A stretch of DNA of 33,090 bases from Oscillospiraceae bacterium (GCA_015064785.1 SVRM01000040.1:1-33090), one strand, 5' to 3'; positions 1 through 8,406 are shown, counted from the stretch's first letter. Numbers and translations are program-made. Notes: generated by a model from the sequence alone, not told the origin.

Positions 1-1
1 T

Positions 2-520
2 GCGATGACGGCAGCTGACACTGATGCGGTGCTGGGCATTCTGAATCTGACACCGAACGGCATTGTCACCATGTGTGAGGACATGCCGGAGCTGGTGGAA
101 TCGTCCTGCAATATGGGCATTCTGCGTACGGAGGAGGACTGCGTGGTTGTCGGATTCCTTGCACGTGCGTCTGTTGAAATCCGCAAAGAGGAAATCAGAG
201 AGAAGCTGGCGCTGTGTGCATCGCTGTTCGGTGCAAAAATTGCTTATTCTGGTGAGTATCCCGGCTGGGCGTATGACCGTGATTCCCTGGCAACCAGGCG
301 GTATGTCACTGTTTACGAACGGCTGTGGGGCAGGACGCCGCTTGTCGAAGCCATTCACGCCGGACTGGAATGCGGATTGATGAAGCACGCGGTTCCGGGA
401 CTGGATCCGATTTCGATCGGACCGGACATGTGTGACATTCATACGCCGGAGGAGCGCATTGAAATCGATTCGATCCGCCGGGTGTATGAGACGGTTTGCG
501 CCATGCTTGCAGAAAAATAA
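2..520 (+). CDS. pepD: Aminoacyl-histidine dipeptidase (PepD-like), C-terminal part
   Basis: C-terminal 172 residues of a cytosolic M20-family dipeptidase (PepD, also called beta-Ala-His dipeptidase), which hydrolyses Xaa-His and other dipeptides with two metal ions. The gene runs off the left edge, so the catalytic N-terminal metal residues are missing. What is visible is typical of the family end: a motif HAGLECG near residue 118, then DPISIGPDMCDIHTPEERI, which carries the metal-ligand and substrate-binding His residues, and a short final helix. The reading frame is open to the window start, and the first ATG at 5 is internal. It converges on spoIVA, with a palindromic repeat between them that probably ends both transcripts. 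Family assignment is by recognition of these motifs. Confidence 0.88.
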   Translation, partial: AMTAADTDAVLGILNLTPNGIVTMCEDMPELVESSCNMGILRTEEDCVVVGFLARASVEIRKEEIREKLALCASLFGAKIAYSGEYPGWAYDRDSLATRRYVTVYERLWGRTPLVEAIHAGLECGLMKHAVPGLDPISIGPDMCDIHTPEERIEIDSIRRVYETVCAMLAEK

Positions 521-539
521 TTCCTGTATCAATCGAATC

Positions 540-734
540 GGGACTGTTGCATTTAGATCAATGTGTCAAAAACTCCCTCCGGCTCACCGAAGGTGAGCCA
601 CCTCCCTCGGCAGAGGGAGGCTTATTTTAGGCTCCCTCTGCCGAGGGAGCTGGCAAAAAAAAGACGCTTCTGCGTCTTTTTTTTGACTGAGGGAGTTATC
701 ATTTGCTCAATGATTTTTCAAATGCAACAGCCCG
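540..734. repeat. MITE-like palindromic repeat element with nested hairpins
   Basis: About 195 bases with imperfect terminal inverted repeats: GGGACTGTTGCATTT at 540-554 and the complement of GGGCTGTTGCATTT at 720-733. Inside is a second inverted pair, AACTCCCTC at 571-579 and GAGGGAGTT at 689-697, enclosing three hairpins: 581-599 (GGCTCACC/GGTGAGCC), an 18-bp perfect stem of 602-619 with 632-649 (CTCCCTCGGCAGAGGGAG), and 655-684, an A8-GACGC/GCGTC-T8 stem. There is no ORF, so it would have to be mobilised in trans. I recall similar CTCCCTC palindromes dispersed in gut Ruminococcaceae genomes; that is memory, not a search. No convincing target-site duplication is visible. Confidence 0.75.
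655..684. terminator. Bidirectional intrinsic terminator inside the repeat
   Basis: Thirteen-base-pair stem A8-GACGC / GCGTC-T8 with a TTCT loop. Because it carries A-runs on one side and T-runs on the other, it reads as an intrinsic terminator on both strands. It lies between the convergent pepD and spoIVA genes, so it can serve both. Confidence 0.7.
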
Positions 735-743
735 GATTGTAAT

Positions 744-2240
744 TTACAGAAGGATGCAGACCAGACCGCCGGCACCTTCGTTGATGATGCGTTCCACTGT
801 TTCGCCGAGCTTTTGTCTGGCGTCGTCTGGCATATGTGCCAGCTTGGCGTGCAGACCTTCGCCGACCAGCTCGTGCAGTGATTTGCCGAACATGTTCGTC
901 TGCCAGAGACGTGCCGGATCTTCCTCGAATTCGTGCATCAGAAATCTGACCATTTCTTCGGATTGCTGTTCCGTGCCGACAATCGGCGCAACCTGTGCTT
1001 CAATATTGGCGCGGATCATGTGAATGGAGGGTGCCGAGGCACGAAGACGGACACCGTAGCTGCTGTTCTGGCGGACAATCTCCGGCTCCTCAAGCGTAAA
1101 TTCGGAAATATCGGGCATAACGGTCCCCCAGCCCTGTGTCCGTACCTGTTCGAGCGCACCGGAAACACGGTCATACGCTTTCTTTGTTTTGGCAAGGTCG
1201 GTCAGCAGGGTGAGCAGAGCTGCATCGGAGTCAACTGTGAATCCGGTTTCCTCACCGATGATCCGGTAAAACAGATCGGCTTTGGGAATCAGTGCAAGTG
1301 TGATGCTGCCGCTGCCGGGATCGGTACCGACGGCCTCGATACGCTCCAGATCGTCCTGTTCTCCCGGTGCGGCAAGTGCCGCCGGAGCATCTCCCATTTT
1401 TCGAATATGGGCAGCGACGGCATTGACGGCATCAAAGACAGCATGAGTGACACGGTGATCGGCGGGAAGCGTACACATCCAGTCGGGCATTGAGATGCGC
1501 AGTTCACGGATGGGGAACTGTTCCAGTGCCAGTGCGAGGATGTGACGGATGTCCTCATTGTCCATATCCATGCAGGAGAGCAAGGCAACGGGGGCATGGT
1601 AGGTTTCCTCAAGATGCAGACCGAGGGCGACGGTATCGGGATGCCCGGGGTGCGCGGAGTTGAGTACAATGACAAACGGTTTGTTCTGATCGGTCAGCTC
1701 TCGCACGACACGTTCCTCTGCACTGATGTAAGCATCCCGCGGAAGCTCACCGATGGAACCGTCTGTTGTGACGAGAATCCCGATTGTCGCGTGTTCGGCG
1801 ATGACCTTATGCGTCCCGATTTCCGCCGCTTCCTCAAATGGCAGCGGTGCAGAGGACCACGGTGTATGCACCATGCGCGGCGCATCGTTTTCCGTACCGC
1901 CAACCGCACCGGGGATCAGATAACCGACGCAGTCAATCATCCGGATGCGCAGCGACGTCGGACTTTGTCCCGCGGCAGGATCGGCAACGGTGACAGTGAC
2001 CGCTTCGTCCGGAATGAATTTCGGCTCTGTTGTCATGACGGTCTTTCCGCCTGCACTTTGCGGAAGCTCATCCTGTGCGCGGGTGCGGTCGGCTTCCTGG
2101 TCGATGGCAGGTATGACCATTGTTTCCATGAAACGCTTGATGAAGGTCGACTTTCCTGTCCGGACCGGACCGACCACGCCGATATAAATGTTGCCCATTG
2201 TCCGTGCGGCAATGTCTCTGTAGATCGCATATTCTTGCAT
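744..2240 (-). CDS. spoIVA: Stage IV sporulation protein A (SpoIVA), coat morphogenetic ATPase
   Basis: SpoIVA is the ATPase that polymerises on the forespore surface and anchors the spore coat and cortex assembly. The 498-residue length is close to the B. subtilis protein (492). Visible features are an N-terminal GTPase-like Walker A, GPVRTGKS at residues 24-31, a following MIDCVGYLIPGAVGGTEND segment, and the conserved C-terminal tail ending GGLVCILL, which in B. subtilis contacts the membrane anchor SpoVM. A clean ribosome binding site, AGGAG complementary to 2248-2252, supports the start at 2240. The gene is monocistronic. Expression from a mother-cell sigma-E promoter is expected from the family; upstream there is only a weak CATATACATAA-like -10 (complement of 2298-2308). 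It is strong evidence that the host makes endospores. Confidence 0.97.
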   Translation of the reverse strand: MQEYAIYRDIAARTMGNIYIGVVGPVRTGKSTFIKRFMETMVIPAIDQEADRTRAQDELPQSAGGKTVMTTEPKFIPDEAVTVTVADPAAGQSPTSLRIRMIDCVGYLIPGAVGGTENDAPRMVHTPWSSAPLPFEEAAEIGTHKVIAEHATIGILVTTDGSIGELPRDAYISAEERVVRELTDQNKPFVIVLNSAHPGHPDTVALGLHLEETYHAPVALLSCMDMDNEDIRHILALALEQFPIRELRISMPDWMCTLPADHRVTHAVFDAVNAVAAHIRKMGDAPAALAAPGEQDDLERIEAVGTDPGSGSITLALIPKADLFYRIIGEETGFTVDSDAALLTLLTDLAKTKKAYDRVSGALEQVRTQGWGTVMPDISEFTLEEPEIVRQNSSYGVRLRASAPSIHMIRANIEAQVAPIVGTEQQSEEMVRFLMHEFEEDPARLWQTNMFGKSLHELVGEGLHAKLAHMPDDARQKLGETVERIINEGAGGLVCILL

Positions 2241-2404
2241 ATTGAACTCCTCTCAGATCGGAAGATCCCAGCTTTTCGCACTGTGATCCGTTTCGCGTTA
2301 TGTATATGGCCGTATGAGAGAAAATAGAACCGTACCATGCATGAAATGATCGTAAGAAGAACAGAATTGCAGGAGACTGAAATGCCTTTTCCTTGGGGGA
2401 AATC

Positions 2405-2433
2405 TTGACATCAGCGCTCAAATGTGATATAAT
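2405..2433 (+). promoter_or_regulatory. Consensus vegetative promoter of pyk
   Basis: TTGACA at 2405-2410, a 17-base spacer, and TATAAT at 2428-2433 preceded by TGA, giving an extended -10. Every base of both hexamers matches the sigma-A consensus. Transcription would begin near 2440, leaving a leader of about 65 bases before the chosen pyk start. Confidence 0.92.
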
Positions 2434-2504
2434 GTATAAGGGAAAATATGTGAATGAAATACAGCAATCGGATTTGCAATTCCGGAAAGGATAGAGGGAA
2501 CCCT

Positions 2505-4328
2505 ATGAACCGTATTGTCGCGCTGTCTCCATACATTGAACGGATGACGAGAAAAACAAAAATTATCTGTACCATCGGTCCGGCATCTGAGACGGAGGAA
2601 ACGCTCAGCGCCATGATGGATGCCGGCATGGATGTCGCACGCATTAACTTTTCACACGGTCAGTATGCCGACCATCTGGAAAAGATCAACCGTATCAAGG
2701 CATTGCGCCGTGAAAAGGGACTTGCCGTTTCGCTGCTGCTGGATACAAAGGGGCCTGAGGTGCGTTTGGGGACCTTTGCAGACGGTCGTGTGACGCTGGA
2801 GGACGGTGCTTCTTTTACACTCTGCATGTATGACACCGAGGGCGACGCATCCCATGTTTCCATTACCTACCGTGATCTTTGGAAGGATATTACCACAGGT
2901 ACCCGGATTCTGATCGATGACGGTAATCTCGAACTGGTGGCAGAGCATATCGACAAGCGTGAAATTGCCTGCCGCGTTCTGCACGGCGGCGATGTTTCCA
3001 ACCGCAAGGGCGTGAATCTGCCGGGCGTTCAGCTGTCAATGCCCTTCCTGTCCGAAAAGGACCGCGCGGATATCAGGTTCGGCGTGGAACATGATTTTGA
3101 CTTTATTGCCGCTTCCTTTACGCAGTGTGCCGATGATATTCTGCAAATCCGCCGTGTACTGGAAGAAAACGGCGGTGCAAAGGACATCCGCATCATCGCA
3201 AAAATCGAAAATGCCGCCGGTGTTGCCAATATGGACGAGATTCTGTCCGTTGCGGACGGTATTATGGTTGCACGCGGTGATATGGGTGTTGAGATTCCGA
3301 TGGAGGACATCCCTGTCATTCAGAAAACGCTGATTGCAAAGTGTTATAACGCCGGCAAGCAGGTCATTACCGCAACGCAGATGCTGGAATCCATGACGCA
3401 CAACCCGCGACCGACAAGAGCGGAAATCACGGACGTTGCCAATGCCATTTATGACGGTACCAGCGCGATTATGCTGTCCGGTGAAACGGCGGCAGGACAG
3501 TATCCTGTCGAAGCGGTTGCGATGATGGCAAAGATAGCGACCAGAACCGAGGGGGATATCGATTACCGCCGCCGCTTCTCTGAACGCGGTCCGGAAATCT
3601 TTTCCGGTGTGACCGGCGCAATTTCTCACGCGACCTGTACAACGGCGCATGACCTCAATGCCGCGGCAATCATTACCGTGACCAAGTCCGGCTCCACGGC
3701 GCGTATGATCTCGAAATACCGTCCGGAAACACCGATCATCGGCTGTGCGACCACCGAAAAGGTCTGCCGCCATATGAACCTTTCCTGGGGCATTACGCCG
3801 CTTTTGATCGATGAAATGGACAATACGGACGATCTGTTCCGTCACGCGGTGGAAAAGGCGTTTGCGTGCGGTCTGGTCAAGGACGGCGATCTCGTTGTTA
3901 TCACTGCCGGTATTCCGATCGGCATTTCCGGTACGACCAATATGCTGAAGGTACAGATCGTCGGTGATGTGCTGACCTCCGGAACAGGACTTGTTGACCG
4001 GCGGATCTGCGGCAATCTCTGCGTCTGCAAAAACGAGCAGGAAGCACTTGCAACCTTCCGTGACGGTGAAATTCTGGTCATTCCGGAAACCAACAACCGT
4101 CTGCTCCCGCTGCTGCGCCATGCCGCAGGTATCATCTGTGAGGCACCCGGAACGGATTCTCATGCTGCCATTGCCGGTATGACGCTGGACATTCCTGTCA
4201 TTGTCGGTGCGGTCGGCGCAACCAAGATTCTGAAGAGCGGAACTGCGGTTACTGTTGACGGCAAGCGCGGGCTGGTGTATACAGGCAACGATAATCTGGA
4301 CGGAGACTGCGGCTGTGCTCCCGCATGA
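2505..4328 (+). CDS. pyk: Pyruvate kinase with C-terminal PEP-utilising domain
   Basis: Pyruvate kinase converts phosphoenolpyruvate and ADP to pyruvate and ATP, the last step of glycolysis. The 607-residue protein opens with TRKTKIICTIGPAS, followed by ARINFSHG, the metal-binding region MVARGDMGVEIP and the signature ITATQMLESM. The A/B barrel and regulatory C domain run to about residue 500. An extra roughly 100-residue C-terminal domain follows with TDSHAAIAGMTLDIPVIVG, homologous to the phosphohistidine domain of PEP synthase and PPDK, as in Bacillus pyruvate kinases. The ATG at 2505 is preferred because GAGGG lies 6 bases upstream; an in-frame ATG at 2454 would add 17 unconserved residues and sits only about 14 bases from the likely transcription start. 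The protein ends in an unusual GDCGCAPA tail. Confidence 0.97.
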   Translation: MNRIVALSPYIERMTRKTKIICTIGPASETEETLSAMMDAGMDVARINFSHGQYADHLEKINRIKALRREKGLAVSLLLDTKGPEVRLGTFADGRVTLEDGASFTLCMYDTEGDASHVSITYRDLWKDITTGTRILIDDGNLELVAEHIDKREIACRVLHGGDVSNRKGVNLPGVQLSMPFLSEKDRADIRFGVEHDFDFIAASFTQCADDILQIRRVLEENGGAKDIRIIAKIENAAGVANMDEILSVADGIMVARGDMGVEIPMEDIPVIQKTLIAKCYNAGKQVITATQMLESMTHNPRPTRAEITDVANAIYDGTSAIMLSGETAAGQYPVEAVAMMAKIATRTEGDIDYRRRFSERGPEIFSGVTGAISHATCTTAHDLNAAAIITVTKSGSTARMISKYRPETPIIGCATTEKVCRHMNLSWGITPLLIDEMDNTDDLFRHAVEKAFACGLVKDGDLVVITAGIPIGISGTTNMLKVQIVGDVLTSGTGLVDRRICGNLCVCKNEQEALATFRDGEILVIPETNNRLLPLLRHAAGIICEAPGTDSHAAIAGMTLDIPVIVGAVGATKILKSGTAVTVDGKRGLVYTGNDNLDGDCGCAPA

Positions 4329-4370
4329 TCGGAAGAAAAGGAAATTATTCAAAAAACAGTCACAAATTAT

Positions 4371-4401
4371 TTGTTTATTATTCAGCGATTTATGATATAA
4401 T
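4371..4401 (+). promoter_or_regulatory. Promoter of prfB
   Basis: TATAAT at 4396-4401 preceded by TGA (extended -10), with TTGTTT at 4371-4376 as a -35 box at a long 19-base spacing. The extended -10 probably compensates. It lies in the AT-rich gap after pyk, where no terminator hairpin is visible, so some readthrough from pyk is possible. Confidence 0.65.
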
Positions 4402-4455
4402 ACATTATATCAGTCTCAGTCGCACAATTTTATCATCAAAAGGGGACATACAGAG

Positions 4456-5565
4456 TTGATTATTCAGTTAGAAGAAGCAATACACCATCTGGAGGACATC
4501 CGTGCTGATGTCAAGGAGCTCGGCAACACACTGCATATTGAGGAGCTGGAGCGCGAGCTTGAAAATCTGGAAGCACAGACCTCCGAGGGCGATTTCTGGA
4601 ACGATGCGAAGCGTTCCGCAAAGATTCTGAAGGAAATCAAGGCGCGCAAGAGCACCGTCGAGGATTTCCGCCGTCTGGAAGCCGATGTTGAGGATACCAT
4701 CACCCTCGCCGAAATGGGCATTGAGGAAAAGGACGAGAGCATCTGCGAGGAAGTCCTTGCAGAGGTTGCGCGCATCGAAAAAGAAGAAGACCGTATCCGC
4801 ATTGAGGTTCTTCTCTGCGGCGAATATGACCACAACAACGCCATCATTTCCTTCCATCCCGGTGCCGGCGGTACCGAGGCACAGGACTGGGCTTCCATGC
4901 TGTACCGTATGTACAACCGCTGGGCAGAAAAGTCCGGCTTCACGGTTAAGCTGCTGGATTGGCTGGACGGTGATGAAGCGGGTCTGAAGAGTGCGACGAT
5001 CCTCGTTGAGGGCAACGACGCATATGGTTATCTCAAGAGCGAAAACGGTGTTCACCGTCTCGTGCGTGTTTCGCCGTTTGATGCATCCGGCAGACGTCAG
5101 ACCTCGTTTGCATCGGTTGAAGTTATGCCTGAACTGGACGATAGCGTGGAAATCGAGATCAATGAAGCTGATCTTGAAATCACAGCACACCGTTCCTCCG
5201 GTGCCGGCGGTCAGCATATCAACAAGACCGACTCCGCCATCCGTATTCTGCATAAGCCGACCGGTATTGTCGTCGGTTGTCAGACCGAGCGCAGCCAGCT
5301 GCAGAATAAGGAAACTGCGATGCGTATGCTGAAGGCAAAGCTCGTCGAAATCAAGGAACGTGAGCATCTGGACCGTATCGAAGATATTCAGGGTGAGAAG
5401 GCAAAGATCGAATGGGGCGCACAAATCCGTTCCTACGTCTTCATGCCGTATACGCTCGTCAAGGATACCAGAACCGGATGTGAAACCGCCGATGTTGACG
5501 GTGTCATGGACGGCGACCTTGACGCATTTATCAATTCCTATCTGAAAATGAATGCCAACAAATAA
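4456..5565 (+). CDS. prfB: Peptide chain release factor 2 (RF2)
   Basis: RF2 recognises UGA and UAA stop codons and triggers peptide release on the ribosome. At 369 residues the protein is full length. It shows the RF2 anticodon-mimic tripeptide SPF at 206-208, in RLVRVSPFDASGRRQTSF, and the catalytic GGQ at 251-253, in SSGAGGQHINKTDSA. RF1 would carry PxT instead of SPF. The start is a TTG at 4456, with AGGGG at 4441-4445 as a somewhat distant ribosome binding site; no better start is visible. The N-terminal region is continuous in one frame, so the autoregulatory +1 frameshift found in many prfB genes is absent. Confidence 0.96.
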   Translation: MIIQLEEAIHHLEDIRADVKELGNTLHIEELERELENLEAQTSEGDFWNDAKRSAKILKEIKARKSTVEDFRRLEADVEDTITLAEMGIEEKDESICEEVLAEVARIEKEEDRIRIEVLLCGEYDHNNAIISFHPGAGGTEAQDWASMLYRMYNRWAEKSGFTVKLLDWLDGDEAGLKSATILVEGNDAYGYLKSENGVHRLVRVSPFDASGRRQTSFASVEVMPELDDSVEIEINEADLEITAHRSSGAGGQHINKTDSAIRILHKPTGIVVGCQTERSQLQNKETAMRMLKAKLVEIKEREHLDRIEDIQGEKAKIEWGAQIRSYVFMPYTLVKDTRTGCETADVDGVMDGDLDAFINSYLKMNANK

Positions 5566-5601
5566 GGCATCCAAAAATAGAACCGAAAAGGAGAAAAGAA
5601 A

Positions 5602-6054
5602 ATGTTAAAGAAGTACAGATTTCATGTTGGTCTGACCTTGCTTGTTCAGTCTGCATCGTTTGTCATCCTGTTCTTTTTGCTGTACAGCAAAAAGAAGAGC
5701 CTCGCAAATACGTTCCTGGCGCTGTCTGCCATCGGCGGTATTGCAGGTGCATACCTCGTTCTGAAGGAAGCAAAGAGCGAAGTGGAAGCATGTGAACAGG
5801 CGGCAAAGGACGCTTGCGAGTACAATGCCTGCGGCGAAGCATACGATTTTGATGCTTGTGGCGAATGTACCGGCGACTGTGACGACTGCATCTCCGGTGA
5901 ACCGGAATGCGAAATCACCATCGAGGAATACGTCGAAGAACCTGCTGTGGAAGATATCGCAGATGTTGTCGAAGAAGTAGTGGAAGATGTCGTCGAAGTT
6001 CCGGTTGACGAAGAACCGGTGAAAGACATTTTTGCAGAACCTGTCGAAGGCTAA
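5602..6054 (+). CDS. Small membrane protein with Cys-rich acidic tail
   Basis: Unrecognised 150-residue protein. It begins with a short basic stretch and two predicted membrane helices at about 8-28 and 33-54, separated by SKKK. The rest is probably one soluble tail. Residues 64-103 contain eight cysteines (64, 72, 77, 86, 89, 93, 96, 103), several as CxxC or CxxxC pairs, and residues 104-150 are almost entirely Glu, Asp, Val and Pro in repeats such as VEEVVEDVVEVPVDEE. The cysteines could bind metal or form disulfides, but no known family is recognised. AGGAG at 5589-5593 supports the ATG. It starts 36 bases after prfB and is probably cotranscribed with it; a strong terminator follows. Confidence 0.85.
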   Translation: MLKKYRFHVGLTLLVQSASFVILFFLLYSKKKSLANTFLALSAIGGIAGAYLVLKEAKSEVEACEQAAKDACEYNACGEAYDFDACGECTGDCDDCISGEPECEITIEEYVEEPAVEDIADVVEEVVEDVVEVPVDEEPVKDIFAEPVEG

Positions 6055-6068
6055 AATCGAAAAAATAC

Positions 6069-6104
6069 AAACGGGACTGTCGTTTCATGCGGCAGTCCCG
6101 TTTT
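6069..6104. terminator. Bidirectional terminator between convergent genes
   Basis: Stem AACGGGACTGTCG paired with the strand ending GGCAGTCCCGTT, with a seven-base loop around 6083-6089. T-rich tracts follow on both strands, TTTT at 6101-6104 on plus and TATTTTTT on minus. It ends the prfB-side transcript and the minus-strand accessory operon. Confidence 0.9.
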
Positions 6105-6111
6105 CTCTTGA

Positions 6112-6807
6112 TTATGGGTTTGTCATTTGCTCGAATTTTTCAAAGTACCGAAGACCGAAGGTGTACAGTGCATCGGAATTGAAGTGGATGTTGTCGTCAT
6201 TGGCGCCCAGTCCGACTGCGGAAACAAAGCCGATGTTCGGGTTGTTTGCGGCGATTTCCTCAAAGACTTCGTTTAACAGGTAGTAGGTCTTGTCCTCTTC
6301 CTGATTGCCTTGGGTACAGTCGGCAAGGAAGTCACCCAGTCCGCCGATGAGAACCGGAATATCGCCAAGACCTGCGTCACGGCGGAGAGCGGTGATGAAA
6401 CGCTCAAACCGCACCCGATACGTCAGACGGCGCGCTTCGGGAACATCACATTCGCCCTGATGCCACAGCACACCGACGATCTTTGCTGTGCGCGCGGCCA
6501 GACGGCAGCAGGAAACGGCGTTTTCATAGAGGATTTCACCCGGCATCCAGTCATCGAGCTTGGAATTGCCCTCGGCGCAGGTAATCAGCCCGACATCGAC
6601 GTCGTGCTTTTTTGCATACGCTTCGGCAAAGCTTTCCGCAAGATTGACCCCGGCAAACGGGCGGTCACGGTTGATTGGTCGGAACATATCTGTCCAGTGC
6701 CCGTTTGAGGAGATGCGGATACGTGAGGAATCGATGTCATGTGCCTCGGAGATCAGACCGCGACCCGCCATATTGGATTGTCCGATCAGAAGAAATGCGT
6801 GCATCAT
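6112..6807 (-). CDS. Sialate O-acetylesterase-like SGNH hydrolase (CE6-type)
   Basis: Intracellular carbohydrate esterase-like protein of the SGNH superfamily, similar to sialate O-acetylesterase and CE6 acetylxylan esterases. It would remove acetyl groups from sugars. The nucleophile block GQSNMAG (Ser11) is at the N-terminus, an oxyanion Gly/Asn pair appears as AEGNSK near 78-83, block III is WHQGE at 115-119, and the catalytic Asp/His block is DDNIHF at 204-209. There is no signal peptide, so substrate must arrive already imported. Its start lies 3 bases after the stop of the upstream solute-binding lipoprotein gene, indicating cotranscription. The acetylated substrate is unknown. Two adjacent ATG codons (6807 and 6804) are possible starts. 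Confidence 0.85.
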   Translation of the reverse strand: MMHAFLLIGQSNMAGRGLISEAHDIDSSRIRISSNGHWTDMFRPINRDRPFAGVNLAESFAEAYAKKHDVDVGLITCAEGNSKLDDWMPGEILYENAVSCCRLAARTAKIVGVLWHQGECDVPEARRLTYRVRFERFITALRRDAGLGDIPVLIGGLGDFLADCTQGNQEEDKTYYLLNEVFEEIAANNPNIGFVSAVGLGANDDNIHFNSDALYTFGLRYFEKFEQMTNP

Positions 6808-6810
6808 GGA

Positions 6811-8307
6811 TTATTCCTGTTCCTCATAAGCAGTGATGAGCTTTTCGAGGAATTTGTTGACGGATTTTTCTTTCTTGGAGACCAGTGACATATAATCGGT
6901 GGAGTTTTTGGCGACGAGGTCACGCATGATGACGCCGATACCGCCAAGGCTGGAGGAATATGCGTACAAAAAGTCCGTATAGGATGCGTCGTGGATAATG
7001 TCGATGATCTGTGAGGTGATATCATCGCGGGAATACTTGATCTTCAGCGCAGTTTCGTAGTAGGTCGGAAGGACAGAACGGTAGGATTCGGAGGACAGCG
7101 CTTCGATGACGGCACCTGCCATGTCGAGATTCAGAGACGTTCCGGGAACCGCACCGGGCGCGGCAATGTCCGCAACAACACAGTTATAGTGCTCCTGTTC
7201 CTCTGTCAGCTTCGGATACGGCAGGAAGCTGAAGTCATCCTTCATATCGCGGAAAGCTTTCGCTGCGCTGATCGTATTGATACCGAGGAACTGTGCCTTG
7301 CCGTTGGTAAACTGCGGGTTGCAGGCACCGTTTTCGGTCTGGAATAAGCTGCCGGGCTGATGGAAATATTCGACGATCTTGGTTGTCAGATCAACACACT
7401 GCTCGTTGACAATATCAATGGAAACATTGCCTTCACTGTCGTGCGGTGTAAATTCGATGTCGGACAGGTACATGAACGGATCGACGGAAGCCGCTGCGAG
7501 GTAGGTGACATAGCCGAGCTGGTCGTCGATATCGGTCTGACCGTTGTTATTGAGGTCGACATAGGCATCCTTTGCAACCTGTGTCATCTTGTCCAGTGTC
7601 CACGTGCCGTCGAGGACATAGTTGTAAAGCTCGTTGGGATCTTCATGCAGCTTGCCGTACATGGTCTTGTTGAAGAAGACAACGTGCGTGGAAAGGAATG
7701 CCGAGATCAAGAAGTCGCTGACGAGGAAGAAACGGGCATCTTTACCGATGGAAAGCTCGTCCATGTAACGGTTGTTCCACCATGGTTTTGTAAAGTCGAG
7801 ATGCTCCAGATCGTAGACATTGACAAAACCGCCGTTGGCAAGCAGGGATGTGATGCCATACTGCTGACCTGTGAACAGGTCATAGGTCGTGTCGCCTGCC
7901 ATGATGAACTTGGAAATGATGCCGGCGATGGTATCCCACTGTGCAGTGCCGTCAAAGTAATATTCCAACGCAATGTTCAGGCGTTCTTCGACGGCGCGGT
8001 TGCGGTCGATGACAGCGTCATCAACGACGTCACCGGTCGATTCCTCCGGACCTTCAAAAAACTCATTGTAGCTTGCGACATAGATGGTGAACTGACGGCC
8101 GTCAAAGTTCAGATTGTCAGGAAGTGAATCCTCGACATATTCAATCCCGGCTTCGGTGACAGCTTCGGTAACCGGCGTGGTATCGACACCTCCGGTTGTT
8201 TCTGTCGGTGTTCCGGTATCGGAGCCGCAGGACAGCAGAACAGAACCGGTCATCAGCAGGGCGAGCAGACCGGATACAGTACGAAACATGGATTTACGGT
8301 TGTTCAT
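6811..8307 (-). CDS. Extracellular solute-binding lipoprotein, family 1 (first copy)
   Basis: ABC-transporter substrate-binding lipoprotein of 498 residues. A signal peptide with lipobox LLSC places the lipidated cysteine at residue 27, followed by a Thr/Gly-rich linker typical of surface lipoproteins. The mature part has the family 1 sugar-binding pattern, including KPWWNNRYMDEL and LDGTWTLDKM, and an EF-hand-like calcium loop in DLNNNGQTDIDDQLG. The ATG at 8307 is chosen because AAAGGAG sits 7 bases upstream; an in-frame ATG at 8352 would precede the signal peptide by 15 residues. It is a distant paralogue of the lipoprotein at 12099-13583. No permease or ATPase gene is present nearby, so its partners must be elsewhere or shared. 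Confidence 0.88.
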   Translation of the reverse strand: MNNRKSMFRTVSGLLALLMTGSVLLSCGSDTGTPTETTGGVDTTPVTEAVTEAGIEYVEDSLPDNLNFDGRQFTIYVASYNEFFEGPEESTGDVVDDAVIDRNRAVEERLNIALEYYFDGTAQWDTIAGIISKFIMAGDTTYDLFTGQQYGITSLLANGGFVNVYDLEHLDFTKPWWNNRYMDELSIGKDARFFLVSDFLISAFLSTHVVFFNKTMYGKLHEDPNELYNYVLDGTWTLDKMTQVAKDAYVDLNNNGQTDIDDQLGYVTYLAAASVDPFMYLSDIEFTPHDSEGNVSIDIVNEQCVDLTTKIVEYFHQPGSLFQTENGACNPQFTNGKAQFLGINTISAAKAFRDMKDDFSFLPYPKLTEEQEHYNCVVADIAAPGAVPGTSLNLDMAGAVIEALSSESYRSVLPTYYETALKIKYSRDDITSQIIDIIHDASYTDFLYAYSSSLGGIGVIMRDLVAKNSTDYMSLVSKKEKSVNKFLEKLITAYEEQE

Positions 8308-8364
8308 AAGTAATCTCCTTTTTGATTTTGGTGATATTTCGTTCACGGACAATATCTTTTATTC

Positions 8365-8393
8365 ATTATAACACAAAAATCCGGAATTGTAAA
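8365..8393 (-). promoter_or_regulatory. Promoter for the 8307 lipoprotein gene
   Basis: On the minus strand TTTACA (complement of 8388-8393), 17 bases, TATAAT (complement of 8365-8370). The -35 box falls inside the hairpin that terminates the preceding gene, so promoter and terminator share sequence. Confidence 0.8.
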
Positions 8394-8406
8394 GCATCAA
8401 TTCCGG
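8376..8406 (-). terminator. Intrinsic terminator after the glycoside-hydrolase-like gene
   Basis: Nine-base-pair stem CCGGAATTG (8381-8389) with CAATTCCGG (8398-8406), an 8-base loop, then ATTTTTG on the minus strand. It follows the stop at 8426 by about 20 bases. The plus strand also carries a T-run after the stem. Confidence 0.85.

Noticed and set aside
2454-2504. Upstream ATG as the pyk start
   Set aside because: It sits only about 14 bases from the likely transcription start and adds residues not typical of pyruvate kinase; the ATG at 2505 has a better ribosome binding site.
3036-4352. Long open frame on the minus strand opposite pyk
   Set aside because: It mirrors the coding frame of a clear pyruvate kinase, has no ribosome binding site and no recognisable family features.
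4468-5574. Long open frame on the minus strand opposite prfB
   Set aside because: Complementary shadow of RF2 coding sequence; composition is explained by the codon bias of prfB.
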